From: Acephala macrosclerotiorum
Taxonomy: Eukaryota; Ascomycota; Leotiomycetes; Helotiales; Mollisiaceae
Assembly (NCBI GenBank): GCA_014904845.1
Contig: MU119289.1
Location: 124,001-188,000 of the forward strand
Length of the DNA stretch: 64,000 nt
Reading direction: 5' to 3'
Made by a program: the position numbers and the translations under genes. The notes beneath the pieces were generated by a model. It did no database searches. It had not been told where the DNA came from and saw nothing but the letters and a program-made list of their open reading frames with translations. The stretch's first letter is position 1. Each line of letters starts with the position of its first letter. Shown piece by piece: positions 21,518-32,163 of the stretch.

Positions 21518-21923
21518 ACCTGTTTTAAGACCATGTCAGATCAGTAAGAGGAATGAATAGGAGGAATAGAGGTAGAAGTAGACCTACATTGCTAATTTTA
21601 AGCACGCAGCGCAGGCTGTGCACCATATCACTATTGTTCTGATTTCTGAAATCATTGGCGCCATGAAGGCTATACGTGCGGTAGACAGACTAGCTAGGAA
21701 GCCGAATGAATGAAAAACAGTAAAACATACAATGGGTTCTTTCAATGTTCCTTCCGCGTTCTTCGTGTCTGCTGGAAACCTTGCCCCAGAGGACATTCTA
21801 GCTTCAAGCGGGGGCGCCATCAAAATGAAGCGATGTTGAAATTTGGTTTTATTGTTCTATGCGTTGGCAATCATTACTTCCTAATCGTCAAACTATTCTA
21901 GATTTAGACAAGCGACGCGAATC

Positions 21924-21992
21924 TTTTAAACCTTGGACGCTGATTCGCTAAAGCTTGTCAATCACAGCAATACGATTTTAGTACCAATACGA
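21924..21992. repeat. Left inner terminal inverted repeat of the Fot1/pogo element
   Basis: Begins TTTTAAACCTTG and contains CAATACGATTTTAG; pairs without gaps with 24198-24266 in reverse complement. Confidence 0.75.
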
Positions 21993-22061
21993 AAACCAAA
22001 AGATGAGATTATTCTTCGAAAAATTTTATTTTTTCAATTACGCGTGATATAAACAAGATAT

Positions 22062-24143
22062 TTACATCGGGAAGCCCGGCTCAAAGTCATCTTCATTTTC
22101 TACTAACGTTGTTTCGTCGTCAAAGTAACTGTTGTCGATCAATGCGCGTTCGAACTCGCTATCGACCTCGTCCGATTCGCTTGATTCGGCAATCTCCTCG
22201 CGCGCGATTGGCATATTTATTTCAACGTTGGGAGAGTTAAGTAGATCGAGTATCTTAGCGTTTTTGAGGGCTCTCAAATAATCGTTGTCAGTCTCTGGTT
22301 TCTTGATCTCCGGCCACATTCGCTCTCTATAAAAATCCGGAATGGTCGGTCGAGCGTATTGGTAATGCTCAATAAATAGGTCTCCGCTCTCTGCAAACCA
22401 ACTAAACTCATATAGAGTATCTATCAACTCATTCCAATAAGCCTCTTTACAATAGACACTACTTAATCAAACTTTCCGTCGCTCTCTGGCAATTTGTGCT
22501 GTTTTTTTGAATTATTTGATGAGTTTGTTGCGTGCGGCCTTGTCTTTTTTCTCTTTACTGTTTCGCTCTTTTTCCTCTTTATTCTCTCTCTTGACCACTT
22601 GCTTCTTGCGAGCATTGGCTACTGTTATTTTTTCACCCTTTTGTAGTCTTTTTTTGCAATCTTTTCGTCTTGCACGAGCAGCTTCTTCTTCTGTGCGATC
22701 GCGCAATTCCTTTTGGTAGAGACGGCCAGCTTGAGCTTTGATCGCGAGGCTTTTCACTAACTTCTTATTGCTTTTGAATGTGCGTAGTGTAATGGGACTT
22801 CCTCGAGTCATTTTCCCATATAATCTCTCGTGAATAAAATCACGATAGACTATAATATCTGCGCGACACTTGGGCGTAAATTGTGTGCTCTCGAGAGAAA
22901 CAGTCTTCGTTTTAGTGGGGGTAGATAGCGGAGTATGCTTCTCCTCTTGGCCTATAACTTTAGAAGCTTCGAATACTGCTACTTTCGCAAGAACTGGATT
23001 AATGTCCCAAGGAACGAGACCTGTTTTGCGGAACGCGTTTTGATACGTAGATTCCTTGAAAGTTTGATTGTGAATCTTCTGTCAACAGCTCAAGAAGTCG
23101 GCCTTTTCAAAGGTCATATTTCCAAGACGCGCGGCATCATTAACAGCTTGACTATGGAAGTGCTTGCAAGTCTGAAAGCAATCGACATCAAGAGGTTGCA
23201 TAATATGCGTCAAATGCGCAGACAAAGCCTAGCAAATGATATTATTGTCTCTGCAATACCTCTAGAAGTCGTAGCCATAATGTGTAGAATGTCCATCACA
23301 AATAAGTAGCCTATATTTGCCCTTTGCTTTATACTTGGTGTATCGATCGAAATGCTTGATCTAATCCAATGCACTTTCATCATCAATATATCCTGTTCTT
23401 ATCGTACCAATAAGGATATTGCCGTCGAGGTCGTTATTGTACCAATTGTCCATATGCTATACTGCCGCAAGGAGAAGGAGAGCCGGAATCGCGTATCCAG
23501 CAGAGGAAATGCAATACACTGCTGTAATCAAATCTCTGTTCTCAGGATCTGCAATAAAAGCCCTTCTGTGCTTCGCTCGATCTTGTCGTACGAGAACCAA
23601 TTCGCTTTTGCCTACACTAATTCGAAAGCTCGTTTCGTCCATATTAAACCAATCTCTATCGCAGATGCCAAACTCTCTGACATCCTCCCATATACCCTCA
23701 AACCACTGCACTATATCATCCATATCATGTGCTGCTTTCCTCTCTGCCGCGATCGGTTGTGATTTACGCTTTCCAAACTCAGGATGTCGTGAACAGAAGC
23801 GTGCTACTCAGTTAGAGTAGAAATCTTTGACTTAGTTTCCGTCCTCATCTTTCAAAAGCTCTCTCGCCGCTTTCTCGATGTCCCGGTACCTACAATTGAA
23901 CTCGCGGCGTTCGCAGTCATCAATATAAGCTATTAAAGCAGCTTCTTGCTCATTTGTAGTCAATCTATTGTGTCCTCCATTCGAATTATTGGCGGGTGTG
24001 CCATTCTTCCGTCGAATCAATCGCTAGTACGAAACCTTATGTTTCTCAGCCAAATCGGTCCAGTTTAGGCCCGGCGCGATCGCAAACTCTTCGATAGCTT
24101 ATATTATACGTTTCTCAACGTTTGGATCGTATTTTGAGGACAT
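22062..24143 (-). pseudogene. Fot1/pogo-type transposase with many nonsense mutations
   Basis: One continuous frame of 694 codons from ATG 24143 to the stop at 22062. The N-terminus (MSSKYDPNVEKRII) leads into helix-turn-helix/CENP-B-like DNA-binding regions (NRLTTNEQEAALIAYIDDCE). The DDE catalytic core has FNMDETSFRISVGK (first Asp), LLICDGHSTHYGYDF (second Asp) and HLTHIMQPLDVDCF with the family QPLD block. A Lys/Arg/Glu-rich C-terminal coil (KELRDRTEEEAARARRKDCK) and an acidic tail follow. Eleven in-frame stops (TAA, TAG, TGA) interrupt it and no frameshift was found. Several fall where Gln or Trp would be expected (CAA to TAA, CAG to TAG, TGG to TAG/TGA), which fits RIP-like C-to-T change. 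It cannot make active transposase. Confidence 0.85.
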
Positions 24144-24197
24144 ATTGTGAATATAATGATAGTTTGAAGAGGGCGCGTTTTCTCGTGATGAGGAAAA

Positions 24198-24266
24198 TCG
24201 TATTAGTGCTAAAATCGTATTGGTGGGGTGCACAGTCTTTAGCCAATTAGAGATCAAGGTTTAAAA
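24198..24266. repeat. Right inner terminal inverted repeat of the Fot1/pogo element
   Basis: Reverse complement partner of 21924-21992. The innermost 25 bases match at 23 positions. Confidence 0.75.
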
Positions 24267-24508
24267 TCAAGGGCTAAAGTTGTGCAATCCATTTATGGTG
24301 CACGATTAAGTCTCCGGTACGGAACTTTCTCGGGATACAATGTCCCAAGTTCAGCTACCACAATTTCTCAAAATTTACAGAACTAAAATATCAATTCAGA
24401 GCGCAGATTCCCAAATGCTCTGGAGCCATTTCAATCTATTCTCTCTCCACCCTCCCCTTACCCTCTTCTCTCACAACAAGCCTACCTTATTTTCCTCCTC
24501 AAACACGC

Positions 24509-25246
24509 CTATTTTAAACCTCCATTAACCTCCACCACACTCCCATTCATATACCTCGCCTCCTCCCCCATCAAGAAAACCACCACATCAGCCGCCTCCT
24601 CCGCAGTCCCAAACCTCCCCATCGCAACACCCTTCGTCCGTTCTTCCATTGCTTCTTTGCCTGCTACTACCAAAGCATTCGTAGGCGTGTCAATATACCC
24701 CGGTGCTACGACGTTGCATCTTATTCCCTTGGGTCCTAGTTCGAGGGCTATGCATTTGCTGAAGCCGATCACGGCGTATTTGCTGGCGCAGTAGGCTGCG
24801 AATCCAGGGGTAGGTTGTAAACCGCAAACAGAGCTTACGTTCACGAAACTGGAGCCAGGAAGGTGTGGGATAGCGGCGCGGGTGATGTTGAATGTTCCTT
24901 TTAGGTTGGTGTTCAGGAGGGAATCCCAGTATTCGTCTGTGATGGAGGCAGTGGGAGTGGAAGTGGGGTTTCGACCAGCGCAGTTGAAGATATGGTCGAT
25001 TCTTGAGTGGTCTTTGAGGACGGTGGTGATGAAATCATTGCACGCTGAGGCTGAGGAGACGTCGAAGGAGTCGAGAGTGTGGGAGCCGGGGACGCACAAG
25101 GAAAGTGTTTCGTCGAGGGATGGAGGATTGATGTCTGCTAGGGCAAGTGCAGCTCCTTGGTGGGAGAGTTTGATGGCTGTTGCTCGGCCAATGCCTGACC
25201 CGGCGCCGGTGACGATTATTACTTTGCCGTCGAACGGTTTGGACAT
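24509..25246 (-). CDS. Short-chain dehydrogenase/reductase (classical SDR)
   Basis: Intronless, 245 residues, starting MSKPFDGKVIIVTGAGSGIG. The cofactor motif TGAGSGIG is at residues 13-20, and ALADINPPSL carries an acidic residue after strand 2, which favours NAD(H). NCAGRNP replaces the usual NNAG. The catalytic Ser lies in FVNVSSVCG and the YCASK motif gives Tyr and Lys. PGYIDTPTNAL follows, and the protein ends with the usual MNGSVVEVNGG. Substrate is unknown. The ATG at 25246 was chosen because the nucleotide-binding strand begins nine residues later, as is normal. It stands alone next to the transposon. The first 80 bases of the 3' part are C/T-rich, unlike the rest, but in frame. Confidence 0.92.
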   Translation of the reverse strand: MSKPFDGKVIIVTGAGSGIGRATAIKLSHQGAALALADINPPSLDETLSLCVPGSHTLDSFDVSSASACNDFITTVLKDHSRIDHIFNCAGRNPTSTPTASITDEYWDSLLNTNLKGTFNITRAAIPHLPGSSFVNVSSVCGLQPTPGFAAYCASKYAVIGFSKCIALELGPKGIRCNVVAPGYIDTPTNALVVAGKEAMEERTKGVAMGRFGTAEEAADVVVFLMGEEARYMNGSVVEVNGGLK

Positions 25247-25495
25247 CTTGTTAAAGTACGAAAAGAGATGATGTGAATTGTCAAAGATGGAAGAAGACAA
25301 ATGCAACTGGTGATGAGAGGTGAAAGGTGGGGTCAATGATAGCGATAAGTGTAGGATCTCCGAAACTTAACTTTGAATACTGCACTTGCAGATGTAGGAG
25401 AAAATAATGCAAAAAGAAAGGATGGCAACGAACACAGCTGTTTAAACGATTGATGATGTCTTGAAAGGTCAGCAATGAGATCTACCAGCAACAAG

Positions 25496-25515
25496 AAGTG
25501 AAGTGAAGTGAAGTG
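25496..25515. repeat. Short tandem repeat (AAGTG)4
   Basis: Four perfect AAGTG units in the 5' region of the SDR gene. Confidence 0.9.
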
Positions 25516-26631
25516 AACTAGCGTGGACCCACTTTAATTCTTAACCTCTCATCTTCTCTTCCTTCACTCCAAGGCGAATCGACAACCAAATTTCAGATGA
25601 CTTCGAACTTCAAGCTTTCTTCGAAGTCACTTATTCTACAAGTGAAACATCAATTACACAAAATTTGAACCTTTTCAATCAATGAGCTCAACTCCCGGCT
25701 TCATCGCGCTCACGACATGTCCGCACGTGACAATAACGGCGAGTGCTTGGCAAATAAACTCAAAACCATGGACGATGCCCTGCTGTAGATTTACTCGAAG
25801 CTGCTTAGGCATTTCCTTCGGGGGCGAGTGTTCGAATCACTCAGGTGTCGAAAGATTCTCTTTTTGGTTTTTTATTTGGTGGAAAATCAAATTCTGGTGA
25901 AAACTTCCTTCTCACAACTTTTTTTTAGCTTCACCCTACCCTGTGGAACGTCGCTTGAGCTGCAGCATACTAGCCTTATTAGGCATGGCTTTTTAGGCGG
26001 GAATATCCTTGGCTACTTTTTGGGTAGGGTGTGAATCTAATAGACATGATCACTTTCAAAATCTCATAGAAATCCGGCCCCGTGTCATTTCTTTTGATCT
26101 GAATGAAGCTTATAATCACCTTCGAAGCTCTCAGCATTTTCTCATATCACACAAACCAGATTCATGAAAGTTGATTTTTTTTGTCAAGATGCAGGGTGCG
26201 AAATGATAAATTTTGCTAAAACGTGGCTTTAGTGCTCCCATTCTATTTTGAATGAACAGTAACGATGCACATCTCAACCACAACGAAGTCCCAAGTGCGC
26301 AAATTCTTCCCTTTGTTCTGTCTCAACTTTCTCTGTAGAACCCTCGAAGTCGAACAAAGGCCAAAAAGGACGAAACCTTCGCAATTGAAAAGAACATCCT
26401 GAATCGAAGGCAGCTGGGCCTCCCTACTACCTGGAAAGAACGAGGCTGGCCATTAGCTACAAGTGCCTTACAACGTTTAACAGTTACGCAGCCTGCTACA
26501 TTCCGCCGCTTGCAAACTGTTGGACCTTCATCGGTCACCAACACGTGGCACATTTGGACACCTGCTCTGCAGATGGCGGGACACAGTCACGTGGTAGATA
26601 TCAGAACGTCAGTCAATCTTAGTTCGCAGAT

Positions 26632-26970
26632 CTAACCTTGCGCTTGCGAATCTCCTATGCCACGAGATAATTTATTTCTGTTATTCTGTAAATCTCCTTC
26701 CAGCTCTGGGGCATTGAACTTGGTCAACGTTTTCAGAATCACCTGATCATGCATTTTCTTGTCTTTCATTGCAAAAATTGACGAGCTATTAGCTTTCAAT
26801 AACGGAAGTATGACGTGCATATTCGCGTTTTGTTGGCGAAATGATGAGACTGGGATTATTAGGACGTAATCACTATAGTGGATATTTGTTTCTTTGAAGT
26901 AGTCGTTTCGTCTGAGGATGTCCTGCCTCAAGTCTTTGAGAAGGACCCCATGTTCTTCAATCCTCTTACC
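26632..26970 (-). other. Open frame of unknown origin, coding-like
   Basis: 113 sense codons without an in-frame ATG near the start. The composition reads like a helical protein (EEHGVLLKDLRQDILRRNDY, then SDYVLIIPVSSFRQQ, KMHDQVILKTLTKFNAPELE). It could be an exon or a fragment of a decayed gene. A GT donor-like site and TGA flank its 5' end. No family was recognised. Confidence 0.3.
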
Positions 26971-28382
26971 TCAATGGGACTCAATTACTTGGCATCTGGG
27001 GAAAGCTCCATCATGATTTCCACTGCTTCTAAATTGTGGAGAAGCTCTTAGGTCCCGGAGCTACCTCCATCCCCACCCAAGTGGAACCGCCTCGAGTTCT
27101 CCCATGATTATCTACCAAGCTCTAAACTCCTAACTCCTATTGAGGTGACACCGTTCACTTAAGCCCACGATCATCGATCAAACCCTGAGAATTCCATACT
27201 AGCTTTCGATCTTGGTTCCAGGGAACTGGTACTCCATTCCCTGTTGGGCTGGTGGTCTTCTGGCATCTCCATTGGACGCGTTTGGTATAATTACAAATAC
27301 TGGCAGGGGCTATCTCCGAAGCTTTGGATATCGATTGTATGGAAAAACACTAATGGCCAATGACATTCACACTCCAATCAGCGAGAAAGTACGTTCTCGT
27401 CACGACATCAGAGAAGCTTCCTTGCGTGCGATGAAAGCTGTCCCAAAGTTTCCTCGATTTGGGAAAGGTATGGATCTCAATCTTTATCGACGCTTGCAAC
27501 ACAGCAGCCCAGACTCTTTCATGGGAAGCAGTTCTGCGGTAATGCCGCGTAACCACAGCCTCACAGCCTCAGTGGGACCTTCGGAACTCACATCAAATTC
27601 TCACCAGCAGACGTCTCAATCGATACTATCTACTCTCACATGATTGCGGGATAAGAGTGATCCGAAACACACGAGTCACGAGCCCTCGTGTGCAATTGAT
27701 AGTCATCAGTCTGCGTAAGCTCACGGTTATGTTCGGTGCGATATATCACGGTCAGCATTCGGGATTCGTTTGGTCGGCACACAAACAATTAATCAACAAA
27801 ATCTGCAGCAAAGACACCGAACATCCAATACGCAGGACAGCGGAGGATCAATCCCGCTGCAATGTGCATGCGAAGTCATCAAAATCTCAAACGGCATCTG
27901 TACGTTTCATCAATGACGCTGCGCGGTAACGTCCCGGTATCGCACCCAAGCATCTTTAAGCCTCCAAGCTTTCCGCCGTTTCCGAGAGACTTCCCGCTAA
28001 TGCGCGATTCTTCATGACAAAACTCGCATTCACTAATCAAAACCTCCAAGGAGGAACCTCGACATGGAATCATAGGACCCTGAACTCGAAATGCCGCAAG
28101 ACCCCTAAACTCGCTAAAGTCGACAGGGCAGAAGTCGCCGACCCATCCGCCACAGCCGAGTTTAGGGCGAAGCCGAGAAGGGTCGATGTGATCTCATCCC
28201 AATGTCACTGGTGAGCATGATTCCGTAAACGCTCCGCGAATAACAGAAATGTGAGAATGAGTGACGCGGACGTGCGGATGCGGGATCTGGGAATGATACA
28301 TATGTGACTACAATCCCCAGGTTTTCTCAAATGGTCAGCAGAACAGTCAATCGACCAACAAAGTAATTTGCCTCTTTTCTAT

Positions 28383-28829
28383 ATGCATCGCCGCATCAAA
28401 TCTCCAGCCATGAGCTACCTCGTCATTAATACCTCGAAGACCATGGCCTCCTATGAACCAGAACCGGACACTTGGTCCATTGCTAAAGTGGCACACGACA
28501 AGCTCGTCTCCGAAGCGGCGTTCCCAGACCATGATCTCCGAAAGATTGTTGCTCATGCTACCCTCTACGATCGATTGCTCGACGAATACTATTCCTCCAG
28601 TCGACCATCAAGTCCTCCACCCTCTCCTCCTATGCCACAGAAGTTGGCTTTCGAATCAGTTCCTGAAAAGAAGACTATCACTATCACTACGAAGGAGGAT
28701 GCGCATGGCACTGTGATTGTGGAACATGAGGAAGGGTTGGGCCTCGTCAAAGTCGCAAGCCATTCGGACAACATGGTTGCATGCACCGAGATTGCTGTGG
28801 AGGAGGTTGAAGTTGGTGACGATGATTGA
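28383..28829 (+). CDS. Small hypothetical protein
   Basis: Single exon of 148 residues from the first in-frame ATG; later ATGs at 28410 (MSYLVINTSK) and 28443 (MASYEPEPDTW) are also plausible. The central part (SIAKVAHDKLVSEAAFPDHD, then LRKIVAHATLYDRLLDEYY) is predicted helical, followed by a Ser/Pro-rich linker (SSSRPSSPPPSPPMP) and a beta-rich tail with TITITTKEDAHG and an acidic end. There is no signal peptide or membrane span. I recognise no domain. Codon use and the amphipathic helix make it look real. Confidence 0.55.
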   Translation: MHRRIKSPAMSYLVINTSKTMASYEPEPDTWSIAKVAHDKLVSEAAFPDHDLRKIVAHATLYDRLLDEYYSSSRPSSPPPSPPMPQKLAFESVPEKKTITITTKEDAHGTVIVEHEEGLGLVKVASHSDNMVACTEIAVEEVEVGDDD

Positions 28830-29944
28830 ATGAATTATGTGGCTGGGCAGCACAATTTGAAGATACCTAAAAGACAAGGAGACTTGAAACATCCTCGAGG
28901 AAGGGATAATGTGGCAGACCACTGGAGTAGGATATACCCGGGCGTTTATGAACACGCCCAAAGAGAACGAAGAAGTCGGGGATGGTTGATGCAGACTGGA
29001 ATCTGCACTAAGAAAGGAATGCGGAGAGGAAGCTGGACGGAATTAGGTCAACTTATGGATGAGCAGTAACCTTAGCAATACAAGCATCAAAACCATCTCG
29101 CCACCATAATCATTTCAGCCAAGATGCGAGTCCACATCTTCTCTCCGACTTCTACTTCCAATATCTTGATAATTGCGTTACAAAAGATCCCAATTCCGCA
29201 ATTGCTCTACAGACCTTCATCCTTCGATTGCGCAATTTCTTTTCCATGTCGCTAAACAGTATGGCGTGGGTCATTAGAATTTGGCCACAATACGTCGCGC
29301 CGCAGAAGGACACGAATAATTTTTCGAAATCCGTGCATAGGTAGCCTGAAAAGAGCGCTCGTCTGTGAATTGGACGACTCGTACTCTCGAGAATGGCGAG
29401 GTTAACCATGCAGCCAACTGTCATGACAATATCGAATCATAACATTGTCTCTTCTGTCTTAATACCTTTTACCCAGAGGAAAGAGACTTATAAAGTGCTG
29501 AGACCTAAGTGATGAAGCAAGGGAGAACTTCGAGAGCGAGGGAGAAGAGGCGGAGCCTGAAAAGCATCATTTGGAGTATTCGGTCTGTCAATATAGATCG
29601 GCGTTTTGTGATTTTGAGCTATGCAGCTGCGATGCTGCGATACTTGAGGCTGGTGCTTGACTGGAACGTATGATTTTGATACCGATGGTGGGGCAGACCT
29701 GGAACTGAAGTGTTTGGGTGAAAGTGACATGAAAGCACGACAAGTATCACTTGGGAAAGGAAGGCGTAATATACTTCCTGACTTGGAAGTTGGGACTTGT
29801 TCGCACTTTCTCTTCACGATAATGTCCTTAACAGAGTGGTATTTTGTAAATGTACAAAGTCATTCCTACAAAAACTCCACTACTCTTCTTATGACCTCCT
29901 TACTTCTACTATCCATATTAAAGCCTCCAAGAGTGTTCCGAATG
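28830..29944. other. Intergenic, no supportable gene
   Basis: Only short frames occur; a 90-codon minus-strand frame at 29152-29424 shows no similarity that I can detect to the membrane-protein copies next to it. Confidence 0.35.
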
Positions 29945-30340
29945 CTATAGCGAACAAAACAACATCGTAAATGTAACCAATTTTCCAGCTGTCTCATCCC
30001 TTTCTTTGTCCAGTTGGCCAGCAATCGGCTCAACTCCAACTCCTTGGCTAACTTGATAATAATCCAAAAGCAAGCTCCACACGAGTGTAAGGCTCAACGC
30101 CAAACTACATACCGTGGAACGCAGCAAATTGAGCATCGATTTTCCGTATTTTGTGATGTCATAGTACGTCCAGCGAGTGCTGGAATTGTACATGAAGCAG
30201 CCCATGATCCCAATTTGAGCGAAGAACATAGGCGCAATCGTTGGCGCGGAGGTGAAGGAGATCCAAGTAATAGTTATGAGGAAGCAAACCAGCCAAGTAA
30301 GGGTCTCAAGACCTATGAGAATCAAGTTATTGCTAGACAT
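29945..30340 (-). CDS. Small multi-pass membrane protein, tandem family copy C
   Basis: 131 residues from ATG 30340. Three or four hydrophobic segments: LETLTWLVCFLITITWISFT, APMFFAQIGIMGCFMY, LLRSTVCSLALSLTLVWSLL and a C-terminal LVTFTMLFCSL. The first segment matches copies A and B to its right (shared pattern LE-x-L-x-W-x-x-C...W-I-x-F-T). This is the only copy without an internal stop or frameshift. The function is unknown and no named domain was recognised. A single exon is assumed; an additional 5' exon cannot be excluded, because the frame is open for at least 15 codons upstream of the ATG. Confidence 0.5.
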   Translation of the reverse strand: MSSNNLILIGLETLTWLVCFLITITWISFTSAPTIAPMFFAQIGIMGCFMYNSSTRWTYYDITKYGKSMLNLLRSTVCSLALSLTLVWSLLLDYYQVSQGVGVEPIAGQLDKERDETAGKLVTFTMLFCSL

Positions 30341-30809
30341 ACAAGCGTGGCGACTCTGAGTCTGGGTTGTGGCGCCGATGTGGCTCCCATTTTGACTTGC
30401 ACTCGGGTGCGACTTCCTTTGTGTGGTAGAAGTGGGAATAAATGCGGAATCTGAGGTTTCTGAAGATTGCGTGCATAGCCAGAAAGAAACATTTGTACTC
30501 GTAGATGCTTGAACCGGAGCCGTAACTCGTTACTTCCATCTGGTCTATGTGCTATCACTCCATCGCCGTATTCTGCCTATCGACGGTATGGAGATCTTGT
30601 CCCTCGACCTCCACTCGCCGATCTTCTTGTTCATATCTTGCACGTTGAAAGTACCCTCTTTCATCAGCTCTGTTGCTTCTTCTCGTCATTGTCGTTCCCT
30701 TGGCACCCGTCTAAATCGCTTCAAAAATTTCCAAGCCACCTTTTAGCCTCTAATTCTCCGTCATCATCCGCGGCTGGGCTCCCTTTCTTGACGCGGATAG
30801 GCTTTAAAT

Positions 30810-31176
30810 CTATCCCCGAAAAATAGACCTAGAAAGACACGCAAATGCCCAGGTGACCACTAAGCTGGGCGTCGAGCTGCAGAGCACGGAGAGTACGAGA
30901 TCTAGAGCGGTAGATTCGCGTTTCGCAAGGTAGTCTCTTGAAGTCTCTCCAGAACTCCGATGATATACAAGAAAATATATGCTTGCAATCTGCACAATGA
31001 CTATAGGTGCCAGCCAAGCGGGTGGCTGTAGCCGAGGATGACCGCGCTAACGTAAAGAATATCCAAATGATAGATGTAAGGAAACAAAGGACCCATGGCA
31101 ATACTTCAAGGGCTATAGTCAAGTACGTCTTGTCACTAGAGTTCGTAAACCTCTTGCCTCGCTGTGGAGTTTTCAT
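30810..31176 (-). pseudogene. Small multi-pass membrane protein, tandem family copy B, one frameshift
   Basis: Starts MKTPQRGKRFTNSSDK at ATG 31176, then the family segment LEVLPWVLCFLTSIIWIFFT. The frame breaks at 31009-31016, where the minus strand reads TGGCTGGC, an exact 4-base tandem duplication. Downstream the other frame continues with family-like sequence (IVIVQIASIYFLVYHRSSG, LVLSVLCSSTPSLVVTWAFA) to a stop at 30810. With one TGGC unit the frame would run through 120 residues, close to the 131 of copy C. The gene is therefore probably broken by that one event. Confidence 0.55.
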
Positions 31177-31563
31177 TTTCGAATGGAATGGCTGATACAA
31201 ATTTAGACTCAGCTGAAAGTGATTGACGCACTTACATAACAGAGGTTGGAAGTTTGAAAGAACAACATCACTTAGCCTGGATAATGGGACCCTTCTTGGC
31301 CATGATGTCGTGGTGCTGGTAGGTCGTCTTTCCCCCACGATTAGGTAGCCGAGCGCTATATAATAACAACGCTTAACAGCAATATCTTCATTGTTGGACA
31401 CACATAGAAGCTGCGTTCGATGTCCGCAGAAGCGATGACAATCTGGAGCTTTCCATCCAAAAATCTTCATTCGATATACACTACCCTCCTCCACGGCCGT
31501 CTCCTTGTCAACACGTGACACGCATATGCCTCCCCATATTCGTGATCGTGTCCAGTAAGTGCC

Positions 31564-32163
31564 CTAAACATCCTCCAAGTTCTTATTTCCTAAAACGCCC
31601 TCTTGCACTTCCTGAAGGTCCTGACGCGCCAGGGTATCCTTCACTTGTACCCACTTCTCAAAGCTGCTCGTCGTCACCAACCAGATCGAATATTGAGCAG
31701 CTCCCCAACCACCCAGAGCAAGCAACATGATGATTACCAAAAGCATCCACATAACTCCCACAAATGTATTCCTCCCCGATTCATCACCATCGAATGGCTC
31801 TGAGAGTGACACGCAACCTCTCAACAACTTGTAAGAAATCCATAAACTTGCGATACACAAGTCGAGACTGCAGATTCCACGGCGGGTTACGTTTAAGGTA
31901 GCGAATTCGAGCTTCGTGGTAGGAAACAAGGATTTCTACGAATCGCCTGCATCATGCTTGTTGCCTAGGAAGATGATGCAGGCCAGAGTATGGAGAAGAG
32001 CAACTCCCAACCATAAAAATGTAAGACCGAATGATGCTCGCGCTGATGTGAAGAAAATCCAGATGATTGTTGAGATGAGGCATAGCACCTATTGGAGTAC
32101 TTCGAGGGACATGTGGATGTATCGTCTCCTGCAGAGCTTGTTAACTTGGTTCTCTTCAGCCAT
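31564..32163 (-). pseudogene. Small multi-pass membrane protein, tandem family copy A, two stops
   Basis: Frame of 200 codons from ATG 32163 (MAEENQVNKLCRRRYIH). The conserved segment reads LEVLQ-stop-VLCLISTIIWIFFTSARA; the TAG sits where copies B and C have Trp, as expected for TGG to TAG. A second TAG follows HDAGDS. Beyond it the frame stays open with further membrane segments (CIASLWISYKLL and TFVGVMWMLLVIIMLLALGG) and a charged tail to 31564. The tail is longer than in B and C, so copy A may have had a further domain, or the second stop may mark an unrecognised intron. No frameshift was found. Confidence 0.55.

Larger units (their letters stand above)
21882..24308 (-). mobile_element. 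Tc1/mariner superfamily DNA transposon, Fot1/pogo type, mutated
   Basis: A transposase-like frame (22062-24143, minus) is bracketed by imperfect terminal inverted repeats. A gap-free pair at 21924-21992 and 24198-24266 matches at about 55 of 69 positions in my hand alignment, including the identical block CAATACGATTTTAG. The outermost identical hexamer TAATCG (21882-21887, and CGATTA at 24303-24308) would place both ends at a TA dinucleotide, the target preferred by this superfamily, so the given limits assume that. The region between the hexamer and the strong repeat is diverged. The limits are therefore approximate to within about 40 bases on each side. Confidence 0.75.
25247..28382. other. 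Gene-poor stretch
   Basis: Three kilobases with no confidently supported gene. A coding-like open frame lies at 26632-26970 (minus; listed separately). A plus-strand frame at 27212-27643 starts from a non-ATG codon, shows no recognisable family and was not called. Confidence 0.4.

Noticed and set aside
25780..25860. tRNA-like B box (GTGTTCGAATCACTC) near 25829
   Set aside because: The T-arm pairs well, but no matching acceptor stem, A box or anticodon arm could be built upstream.
27212..27643. 143-codon plus-strand frame
   Set aside because: It starts from a non-ATG codon, has no family resemblance, and lies in a region without other signs of coding.
29152..29424. Possible fourth copy of the membrane-protein family
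   Set aside because: It lacks the shared LE-x-L-x-W...W-I-x-F-T segment and I could not align it to the other three.
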